Below, piece by piece: positions 13,849 to 23,269 of a DNA stretch of 64,000 nt (its first letter is position 1; each line of letters opens with the position of its first letter). The notes beneath the pieces are model-generated. The model searched no databases, was not told where the DNA came from, and saw nothing but the letters and a program-made list of their open reading frames with translations. The translations under genes and the position numbers were made by a program. Source of the stretch: Reticulascus tulasneorum (taxonomy: Eukaryota > Ascomycota > Sordariomycetes > Glomerellales > Reticulascaceae); NCBI GenBank assembly GCA_001557505.1, contig LSAX01000011.1, positions 310,001 to 374,000 of the forward strand, written 5' to 3'.

Positions 13849-14660
13849 CACACGCTCTCTCTCTATCTCTCTCTGTCTCTGTGTGGCCTCTCTCTCTCTC
13901 TCTCGTTTCTGCCTTTCTCTCCGTCCGGGTCTCTCTCAATCCACATTCACCACTACCCAGGTACACCCACCGCGTACACACCTCGCTCGCGCGCACTCAC
14001 ACCCCCCCAGCCCTTTTCTCGCTCCGCACACGCCCTCCCTTTTCTCGTCGCTCGCCCTCTCTCACTCACACACCACACACCACACACCACACACACCACA
14101 CACACTCTCTCACACGCGCACACGCACACAGCTTTGTACCCTTTTTCTCACACACATTGCTGCGCCTTATCCTGATCTCTCTTTTTCGAGGTGCAAGGCC
14201 ACCTTTTCCCATACCCTGCCCCCATCGCATCGTCCTGCTCTGCATTAGACCATATGCAAGCCAGATGCAGCGTTAGTCACTTGGTTTACAGTCAGATTGA
14301 CGTCCTGCGTCCACTGGCCCACTGCTGCTGCCTTAATTGACGGGTGCGCATTCGTCCAAAGGACGCCAGACAAAAAAGAGTATGACGAGACCCTTACCAG
14401 GCTGCCAGTCCTTAAGCAGCTGTGATGCCTTCTCGACTTCATATATGTATCTTCCCTGCTCCCTTCCCTTCCCTATCCTATTCCGTGCGTTATCAGTCAT
14501 AGCTTCGCACACTCACTCTCTTCGGTTTTCTTCTCTTGTTTCCTTTTCGGCCTTCGTCCTCTTGGTTCTCTGTGCACTTCGCATATTTTCCTACTACTAC
14601 TACCACCACTACCGCTACTACCACTACTACTGCTGCTGCACACTACCACCACTTGCCCAC
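13849..14660 (+). promoter_or_regulatory. CT/CA-rich promoter tract of the small Cys-rich protein gene
   Basis: A pyrimidine-dominated plus strand: (CT)n at about 13854-13904, CAC/ACAC tracts at 14061-14130, and CTA/CCA trinucleotides at 14591-14640. CT-rich stretches immediately upstream of transcription starts are characteristic of well-expressed genes in filamentous ascomycetes. This tract ends just before a TATA element at 14689, so it is best read as upstream promoter DNA of the gene starting at 14925. Open frames across it are compositional artefacts. Confidence 0.55.
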
Positions 14661-14688
14661 CCACTACCTCCAGAAGACGCTATTCTCT

Positions 14689-14694
14689 TATAAA
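14689..14694 (+). promoter_or_regulatory. TATA element for the 79-residue protein gene
   Basis: TATAAA sits 231 nt upstream of the ATG at 14925 and is followed by a C/T- and CA-rich stretch that would be the transcribed leader. It includes a (CA)n run at 14821-14848. The position relative to the start codon is typical of fungal TATA genes. Confidence 0.5.
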
Positions 14695-14924
14695 CAGATC
14701 GACCTCCCGCGCACATCTCAAAGCAGACGCAAAGACTCATCTCCCACGCGCAACCTTTCCTCATCCAGTCTCCCGCACTCTCTACACAAGAGCTTGCCTG
14801 CTTCAACCCCTCCATCCACCACACAGACACACACACACACACACACACGCCCGCACACTCACACATCCCTACCTCCAACAACCACAAACAAACGAGGCCC
14901 CTCCAACCCGAGCCAGCAATCATC

Positions 14925-15164
14925 ATGTGCTATCAACTCGTCGAGCTCTACTCGGCATGCAAGTGCCTCTACTACCAACATGCCATCGACAGATGCGCCG
15001 CCTACGGCAGACCGGGCCACGGCGTCCAGAAGCGAACAATACTAGTTGGATACGCTTGCCAGGACCACACGCAGGGTCATAGACAGCATGCCTCGCAATA
15101 CACATACTCAGACTCGGGCTACCAGTCCAGCCGGTCTACTAAGAGCTCCAACCAATACCGGTGA
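14925..15164 (+). CDS. Small conserved-looking Cys-rich fungal protein, unknown function
   Basis: A single-exon 79-residue protein starting MCYQLVELYSACKCLYYQ. Cysteines lie at 2, 12, 14, 24 and 45, with histidines at 19, 32 and 48, so a small metal-binding fold is conceivable. The C-terminal 30 residues are Ser/Tyr/Gln/Arg-rich and look disordered. There is no signal peptide or membrane segment. From memory, the order MCYxLVE, CxCLYY, CAAYGRxGHG, VGYAC matches a family of short uncharacterised proteins widespread in Pezizomycotina; I could not check this. Support for a real gene comes from the non-random composition, the clean ATG context (ATCATCATGTG), the TATA element and the pyrimidine-rich promoter upstream. 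It is the only supported gene in a 13.7 kb block. Confidence 0.72.
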   Translation: MCYQLVELYSACKCLYYQHAIDRCAAYGRPGHGVQKRTILVGYACQDHTQGHRQHASQYTYSDSGYQSSRSTKSSNQYR

Positions 15165-18100
15165 AACGTATTGTCTTCGATAATAGGTTGTTGTTCATGG
15201 CATTCTCCCAGGCTGGTACTGTTTGAGCTTGACGATTGGGTCACCTATCTCTACTCATTCCGAGGGAGGTCCGCTTCTCTGATGCTGCCTCCGTCCCAGC
15301 TTTCCCTCTTGTTCGTGGGCCACGACCACCTGATGTCTTCATCTGCGCCCCCCGCAATACGGTGACATCCGCTTGGCAAGTTCCTCATGTGCCAATGCCC
15401 GTGTGGCTCTCTCCCATCCCGCCTCTTCTCAATCGACCTCGAAACGCTTTTACGCCTCGCCATGAAGTCCGCAATGAAAGTTATCGAAGACAGAAGACGA
15501 GATCACGAATGTTTATGTTTCACGGCCTGCTCGTTTATCTCGACGCCGATACCACAATTCAATACTCAAACCATTCTACCGAACTCGCCTGTTCCCTTCT
15601 TGGATACCCCCAGTCTGCATCGCACGACCGTTGTTATTGTCGACTTCTGTCTCGTCTCCGGCATCTCGTTTTTCCCTTATTTTCTTGGTCTCCTTGGACA
15701 ATTGATTGAGCGTTTTTTCTCTTTATGGGCTTTTGGGTCTCGCATAGCGCTGGGCATGGGAATTTTGCATTGGGGGACATGGGCACATGAACATGGATAT
15801 GAAGGAATGTTTGTAAACCTTTCTAATGGGCTTGCTCCACGGTGCCTGGGGTACTTTTTCACCTTCTTTTGCTTCGATTGGCACGATTCGGCAGCACACA
15901 CAGCATGTCCGATCTCGACCATTCGGCACCCTCTTGATTCGCTTCTCGGATCTGATCTACTTACTCTCCTTCAAACTTGTGTATGGTACGGGGGTCTCAA
16001 AGCATCGGGCAAGGTGGTGGACAATACCAGGCGTTCAGGACGGAGGAAAATGGCGGCATATCGTTTGGGTTCTTCTCATTTGGCAACGGGGCCACTCTTT
16101 CCAGAGTGAGCGAGGTTTATTACATCTTCTTTTCTGTTCTCTCCACCAGTTCTCCTCGTTTCACCAATTTTTTGCTATTTCTTTTTTGTACTTTGAGCTC
16201 AGAAGCTCCGAGTTGGTTTCCTTCTCAGTCTGCCTTTTTGCAATCATGTACCATCTCCGCTTGAAACACGAAGACCAAGACGAACTGCGCGGGTAGCAGT
16301 GGGGGCAGCAATAGCAAGCCGCATAGCGGCGGAATCATAGAGAGGAGGCAACGGGATAGGCTTTGTCACGGTTGGATTGGGGGGTGGGTGTACGTTTGGG
16401 GGGGGGGGGGCAACTGGTTTGTTCCGCAGAACACACAAAGTCACATTTTTTGTCTACATTCCCGTTTCCAAATCTCTAAGCCACCCGTTCGCATGTTTTT
16501 GTGGTTGATTTTTCTTGAGCTACTCACGAATCCGGTTCCTGCTCCGGCCGCTTCAACCAGGTGGGCTCCCCACTCCACTACCCCGGCTGGATAACGGTGC
16601 GTGTGTGGTTGTGGGCAGGCAATGGCCCATCCCTGCAGGAAAAGTTGAAATACGCGGTGCAGGGGGGAAGGAAGGGAGGGGCGGTTCAGAGTGAACGCTA
16701 GTTAGCTGCCAGATAGCAGCCCGTTTCCCCGGCGGAAGCTAGGAACTTGAATAGACACTATACTACAAAAAATAGGCAGTGAGGCGAAGGTGTGCCCGTG
16801 ATCCCTTGTGAGTCAACCTAGGTCGAGTTCGGATGGTGTCGACGGAAGGCCCAATGGGGGCGGCGCTGGCAGCCTTGGGGGGAGGCAATTCGCAGATGTT
16901 TTGCACTTACCTGAAACAGGATACAAGATTCGAGCTGCCGGCTGTCTGAAACGCCTCGCTGGTGGTCGTTGAGATGGAATCAAGCGTACGGGAGGGAGAG
17001 TACAATCTAAGACGCATAAAAATGGGGACGGAAATACCCCAAAGCTCACGAGCTGCGGTCCAGACCCCCTCCCCGGGCCGGCATCTGAATAGCACAGCGT
17101 CCATTCCTGCGGCCTCATTGGCGGGGCAGATCGAGCGGTCCTGGGGGCCACAGCCTTGTCTTGGGCTTGGTCGACCAACCAGCCTCGCGTGTCCCCCGAT
17201 TACATTAGAATTTAGGGTACGAGCACAGAGGCGTCAGCACCTTGTGTGGCCCAAAGGTCCCTAATCCAAGGGGCAATGCGGAGGCCACCAGCAGCAGCAG
17301 CAGCCAGAAGGATGAGGAGGAGGAAGCGCAAGGTGGAGGAGGTGAGGTTGGCTTTGGGGACTGTGGTTGGGTGTTGTTCGTGGGCTGGATTGGGGGGGGG
17401 ACACACCTCGAACTCACGGGGAGAGCCTTGCGCCAAGGATTCCCGTCTGGGATTCTCTGTTCTAAAAATAGCTATTTATAGAACAGACACAGGCGGACGA
17501 ACAGGGGGGGGCCCAACCAGAACGGGGGCCAGGGGTCAGGGATTGATTAAGGGCGGGCTGTCTTTTTTCGACTGACAAAGCCCGGACCACCACCACGACC
17601 CACCCTGACGAACCTCGCCTGGCCTGCCTGCCCCCCAGCCCTAATTAGCGATTTTTGGGGATCGCGGATGCGGTTCGTGGGCACCCAGAGGCCCGATTGG
17701 GGGGTTTTGGGGTCTAAATTTGAACTCAAGTTCCCTGTTTCGGAGAGTTGACATGCAGAACGGGGCAGATCTCCAGGGTGCAGGGTGGCCCAAACCTGTC
17801 ATCTTGGGACACACTCGCACCAAAAGCAACCCACACTACACGCACACACGCTTCGCTCTCTTGGGCGTGTGTCTTTGTTCGAAAGCCCGTTTCTGCTCCT
17901 GCGCCTTTGATTGCTTGGTTTGTCGACATCCGCGCCCACCCCCCTCTCTTTTTCGTCTCTCCAACAGACGCTACTAGTTCACTTGCGCAGCAGCCCCCTC
18001 GCGCGCCATGCCGGTCATTCTTTGCTTGATAACCGACCTGCGTTTGCTGATGCTCGGCTGCATGCCATGCACCACCCTTGGGGCATCTCATCTGGACACG

Positions 18101-20513
18101 TTTACGAACCCAACATGGCCTGCACCCTCCGTAAGATCCGGGACGCCTGTACTTCGTAACCACCACCTCTTTGCGGCTAAGGGGGCCCTTTTTTTTTTCC
18201 TTTCTTCTTCTTCGTTTTTACCCGCATAGACGACGCTTGACGCAAGAGCCAGCTTCTGGCCTCCCAGAGCCTCGAAACGGACGAATCGCCCCCTCCGGCG
18301 TCACGGAGGAGTTGTGTTGCACCGGCGCTTGTCCCGCTTGCCGCATTTGCCCTCTATTTTCAAAGTTTGTGATGGTGGATGACATGAGAACTTAGTACCC
18401 GAATATAACGCCATAGGCTATAGACTGTTTCTGCATGGCTGAATGGACGGAGAAGAACGGTGGGTTGCGTGCTGTGCTCGTCCGCACCCCTCTCCGCTGC
18501 CCGGATGAGATGCGGCCCATTCCTGGCGGTGGTGGGCGCGACGTCTACAGGTTTGGGTTTATCATGGTGCTGATGAAGTGGTACTAAGCACTCTGATTGA
18601 GGAATCTACTGGAAGAACAAGACAAAATAATCAAGGCAAAGGATCCATCAATGCCACGCGCGCTAGCGGGGGGGGGGGATAATGCAGAGAGTGTCGTGTG
18701 TCCTGAACTGTGCTTTCCGCCTCTCCCGTCTATTGTCATCCCCCACCACACCCAGAATATCTGGTAATGGCGAGCCCAACCCCGAGATGCGAGTGCCGGC
18801 CAAGCTATCCGCCACGCCCCACTCCGACTCCCCCATCTCATGCGTTTAAGAAAATGGCTGGTGTGAGACGAGAGAAGAAGGGGGGATAGGGGGCTAAATC
18901 TATACCGTGGACAAGAGTGTTTTGGAGATGAAGTTCGTCGAAGGCTGGTGAGGAGTGAGCGATCTGGGTGCCCGAGCAGATTCACACATGGGCCGCCGTG
19001 AAACTACGAAGTAATTACTCGCAGCCAAAAATCTGCTAGTAGTACGACGCTCGGTTACTTATTTTGTATACGCTCCAATACGCGGATTGCTAAAATCAGT
19101 CAGCATGGCTCGAGACATCGCATTCGGAAATACCCCCGTCTTCCTCGCCTCTCTCTGCCATTTATTTTTCCAGTTCCCAGATCCGCCAAGAGAGACACAA
19201 GTGCCCTAATGCCAGGCGGTTAACTGCGCCATAGCCGGGGAACAGGAGGGCGGCGTCTGGTCGCGGCAGTGGTGTGCTTTCCGCCCCATCCTTCACGCTA
19301 GAACCGTTCGGTTCCGGGGCGTGCATTATCCTTCTATCTGACCGGCGTCTCTCCCTCTCCCTCTTTTTTATTCCCCCCTGTTCCGCGCTAAACCCTCTCC
19401 TACCAGAAAACCAATGCCCCATCCGGTGGTGGTAAGCTGTGGCGCGCGTGTGTGGAGGTGAGATTCTGAGAGGCGCTGTGTGTGGTGGTGCAGGGTGTGG
19501 TGGTGTGTGAGTACGAGAGCCCCTAGATGTAAGCCCAGGGAGTGAAGCTAGAGCATGACAGGGAGAAAGTGCTATGGGGCACATGTCACATTGAGCCCTT
19601 CCGGGCCGGGAGGGGTGGTGGCCTAGCGAGCCAGCGAACCGTTGAGCTGGGTGCCACTAATGCCGTGGGATCTGCCTGTGCGGGAATGATGTCAGTAGGA
19701 ACTTAGGGGACGCAGGCCCGGGAATTAGTGGCCTTGGAGGGGGGGGGGGGGAAAGGGCCTGGCCTGGAACGTCTGGCCTGCAGTGCAGTGCACCACGACA
19801 GAACGGTGCAGTGGATTACGCCTGCGGAATTCTAGCGCTGATGGCTAGTGGGGCAACCCAGTGGCCTCTTTGGTCGGATGGAATGAATTCCGATGGCTGA
19901 GGGTGGCTTCCACGGCGTTCGCGAGAGAGACAGGCCCAAGATCATATTCTACAGCCTTTCAATTTGCAGGGCTCTCAGAAAGTCACATGAGTTTCGTAAA
20001 TGCAGGTGATACGCAGTAAGTTAATTCATCCCTGCTTCAATTACCGCAGTCCCTGGACCAAGCAGCTCGGTCGATTGCCATGAATTCCAGTAATTTACTG
20101 GTGGTGTCGGGTGAGATTGCCAGGTTGCTTTCAGGCCACTTTACGGGGGAGCTCCGGCGCCAAGATCAGTGGCTCCTCCCTGGAGCGGGTGGAGGCGACC
20201 CCCCAATCTCGGCCGAACGTGACTTCGCGTGCTCTCGCGTTTTGTTCGCGAATCTCGCGTTTGCGGCAAGCCCCCCGCGTCTCAATCCGGCCAAGTGCGA
20301 GGCCCGATATACAACCTCAATTGCCTTCTGGTTTCCACAATACCATCAGGGGCAAGGGAAAATAGATTCCGGGCTGCTTCACCCAAAACCCAGATAAGTC
20401 CCCCGAGTCCCGGGCTCTCTAGGGGACTTTTGCGAGGAGGCGGCCTGACAGCGCACCGCCTGGCGATCCTCACTCCTGGTCCCCCATCACCACACAGTAC
20501 CCCCCCACACACC
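15165..20513. other. Gene-poor region downstream of the small gene
   Basis: About 5.3 kb without a supportable gene. The first 1.1 kb is T-rich on the plus strand and may hold the 3' UTR of the small gene. The remainder has G-runs, a (CAG)n tract at 17287-17305 and two exact copies of the 9-bp motif, TACTTCGTA at 18150-18158 and TACGAAGTA at 19005-19013. Open frames such as 15387-16109 and 18584-18985 show no domain or conserved pattern. The last few hundred bases lead into the F-box gene. Confidence 0.5.
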
Positions 20514-22858
20514 ATGGCGACGGCACAGGTCGCCAGCAAGCGCTCCCCGGAGGCCCTCATCAAGAAGGGGAGGGAATGCTACGCGGCACACCGCTACCTC
20601 CCCGCCGTGGAGAACTTCACGCGCGTGGCCTACGCCTGCGAGTGCAACCGCGGCCTGAAGCGCGAGCGGTGCAAATGCAAGGACTACGAGCGCGTCGTCA
20701 AGCAGCGCGGGAGCATCTTCGACGAGGCCATGCACAACTGCCAGTGCTCGGCCGGGAAGTCGTTCAGCAAGTGCCACAGGGAGTTCCACGTACAGGCGCT
20801 GGACTATCGCGCCGCCACCTTCGCGGCGATGGGCGAGCTGGACCGGGCGAGGCGTGATGCCGAGTGGCTGTTGGAGATTGCTCCGCGGCGTCTCGAGGTT
20901 GGTTCCCATGCATCTAATTGACTTGCCTGATGGGCACGCTGGGCAATCGGCTAACCAGCGCAGGGCTATCTTCGACTTGGCAAGATTCACCGGCTTCTGA
21001 AGCAGGATGGCATGGCTTGGAATGTTCTGAGTGCAGGCGTCAAAGTCGGCGTAGCGGAGCGTTATGGAGGCACTCCCAGGTTTCAGGTATTCAATCAAGA
21101 CCCTCATCCCCTGTCTTGCATCCCGTGCTGAATGTCGTAGGCTATATACGATGCGCGGCGCAAACTTCATGCGCGCTTCTGTCGGAAGGACCCCATTGAA
21201 GAATTGCCCATAGAGTTGATCGAGCAGATCTTCTCTTACAGCGGGCTCACGGAGTTATGGTCAGTCGTCTTTATTCCACCTGTGCCCAGCAACGAGACTG
21301 ACGTAGTTTGATAGTCGACTGCAGAGAGTTAGCAAACTTTGGTCCCGGGTCCTCGGCTCTCGCCCCATCCTCTGGAGAAATCTGCAGTTCCCCAAGACCA
21401 AATCAGCGCCGAGCGCCAATTACTTAATCAAGATTGTCAAACGGTCGGGCTACGATGTGCGTAGCCTGGTGATCACCGACATATACAGCTTCCAGCTCAA
21501 CCAGAGGAAGTTGGACATCCTCTTGCACAAACCATCCACCCTGCAGCGCCTGGAGCTCAGGAGATTCCGCATGGGGGAGTGGATGCCGAAGCTGCCGATG
21601 GACCGCGCGAGGTTGAACATGAATAACATCACTCATTTGACACTCGATTGCACTGGCCTGCAGCCTGCCGGCAACGACGACTTTCTGAACTCACTTTTGC
21701 ATCGCGTGAAGGATAACGTCGAGTTTCTCCAGCTGGAGAACACACCGCCATGGATCCACGAATGGCCCTTGATGAAGAGGCTCAAGTTCCTACGGTTGGA
21801 GGGGGTGGTCAGCCCGATGGGCACACCCATCCACGTGTACATTACAAACGTGGTGAGTATTATCCTCTTGGCTTTTGTTGCGGACTCATTGCTGACCAGA
21901 CCTTGACTAGTTCGCCGTGGCAAAAGCGACACCCAATCTGGAGCAGCTGTCGATGAGGTGGTACAGGTTCAACGACTCTACAATTGTCAAAGACTCTACA
22001 GAGTTCTGGTCTCTCTGGCCAAAGCTCCAGGTCGCCCTGTTCGGCCAGAATATCTGGGGGACCGGGGTACAGGAGGAGTTCCGTGTCTTCCCACCGCTCC
22101 ATGTCGATTCCCTCCGGGTGTTCGAGTTCGCCGAGCAGACCAACGAGCGATTTCTCCATCTGCCTCTGGAGCTGCTCTTCGCGTACAACAACGATTCCGA
22201 CCTGCAGATCCCGGCCGCGCCCTGGGAGAACAGGATGGAATTGGAGCAGAGCTGGCCCCGGCGCCACCACCACAAGCTCGAGTCCTTCTGGATGCCCTGG
22301 TGCGCCATGGAGTGGTTCAAGCTCGAGGAGCTTCTGCGCTCGGCGCTCGATGGCGGAAATCTCACCGAGCTAGGCTTCACGTTCCCTGACCACCGCTACT
22401 GGTTCCAGCGCCAGGACGAAGCGCCGAGGCGGTATCTTGAGAATCTCAAATGGCTCGAAGGCAGCGAGTCGATCCGCACGCTCGGCCTGTTCAACTTCGA
22501 CCTGACGCAAAGCTACGAGCCCGTCCGCATCGCGCCCGATAACGATAGGCTGGTCCCAGCCCCCGAGCAGAACATGCTGCTGGTGAACTTCGTCAAGTCG
22601 TTCCCTAATCTCGAGGTGGTGGAGGTGCACACCGACAAGTGCGAGGGGCTGCAGATGTGCGTCCTCCTCGAGGCGATCATCGAAGAGGCCGGCGCGAAGA
22701 AGATCTATCAGCGATACGTCACTGGTACGCCGCTGGACTCGCTGCGCCGCCGGGCGGAGAAGAAGGGCATCGAGATGGTCTACGGCACGAGGCAGCAGCA
22801 GTGGCCCGCGCCGCTGTCGCCTTTTATTCCGTCTCCCGTTCAGGAGTTGGAGGGCTGA
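20514..22858 (+). CDS. TPR / F-box / leucine-rich-repeat protein (Dia2/Pof3-like architecture)
   Basis: A putative substrate-recognition subunit of an SCF (Skp1-Cul1-F-box) ubiquitin ligase. Exons are 20514-20897, 20964-21086, 21141-21259, 21315-21852 and 21911-22858, encoding about 703 residues. All four introns are 54-66 nt with AG acceptors, and phases agree. Residues about 10-150 form TPR-like helices (LDYRAATFAAMGELDRARRD, then GYLRLGKIHRLL). They are interrupted by a Cys cluster: CEC, CKC, CQC and a later C. The F-box is at about 188-230 (EELPIELIEQIFSYSG, then ELCRLQRVSKLW). The rest shows spaced hydrophobic and Leu-rich segments fitting degenerate LRRs. The order TPR-F-box-LRR is that of yeast Dia2 and fission yeast Pof3, but filamentous fungi have several paralogues, so orthology is not claimed. 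The start ATG has an A at -3 and opens directly into the TPR region. It is convergent with the next gene. Confidence 0.88.
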
Positions 22859-23269
22859 GATGTTTACTTTTTGCGATTGAGTGTGCATACTACAAGGAGC
22901 GGCCAAGATATATATATTGGGTTAAACGGCGCAATGGTTGTGAGGTCATAGAAACGGGGGCTTGGGCCTTGAAACTGGAGTGCGCAAGACAGCTGTATAC
23001 GGTTGATACTGGTAAAGCAAAGGGCTTGCATTCAAATTCGACCATGTTTCGATGACGGTACGGATCTACGTGATGAAACCATGGCGAGGACATAGGCAGA
23101 GTGCTGTGCAAACAGACAATACATAGAAATTATATTTACTGGTTCAGCCGCAACAAGGTATAAGGCTCATCCTAACCAGTCTAAACGCCAATGATGTGTA
23201 CAACCAAGTCTCTAGAAAATTCCCAACGCTCTAATCGTTCACTTCGTATCAAGCACTCCCCCGTCACGC
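22859..23269. other. Convergent intergenic region (3' ends of the F-box and Msd1-like genes)
   Basis: 411 bp between two convergent stop codons, containing A/T-rich stretches such as ATATATAT near 22910 that fit 3' UTR and polyadenylation sequences for both genes. No gene is seen. Confidence 0.6.

Larger units (their letters stand above)
6815..14688. other. Long gene-poor region with microsatellites and G-runs
   Basis: About 7.9 kb without a gene I can support. Open frames up to about 180 codons occur on both strands, but none shows a known domain, a fungal intron pattern or a convincing start. The region contains simple repeats and homopolymer G/C tracts (listed separately), and from about 13.85 kb the CT/CA-rich promoter of the small gene at 14925. 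The 9-bp motif occurs at 10254-10262 (TACGAAGTA) and a variant TACTCCGTA at 8640-8648. Long regulatory DNA, a noncoding RNA or an unrecognised lineage-specific gene are all possible. Confidence 0.5.
7816..19751 (+). repeat. Cluster of poly-G tracts (seven G runs, one C run)
   Basis: Eight homopolymer G or C runs of nine or more bases occur in this 12 kb: G10 at 7816-7825, C11 at 10609-10619, G12 at 11157-11168, G11 at 12909-12919, G13 at 16398-16410, G9 at 17392-17400, G11 at 18668-18678 and G13 at 19739-19751. Seven of the eight have G on the plus strand. All lie outside the supported gene. Such tracts are prone to length error, so exact lengths are uncertain. Confidence 0.8.

Noticed and set aside
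13751..14276. Three overlapping 116-165 codon plus-strand frames
   Set aside because: They read through CT and CA microsatellites in all three phases, giving Ser/Leu/His/Thr low-complexity products; better explained as promoter DNA.
15387..16109. 240-codon plus-strand open frame downstream of the small gene
   Set aside because: Its residues are Cys/Phe/Leu-heavy, as expected from T-rich 3' UTR sequence; no domain or intron structure.
20229..20513. N-terminal extension of the F-box protein in the same frame
   Set aside because: The sequence upstream of the ATG at 20514 translates to non-family residues, and the TPR region starts directly after 20514.
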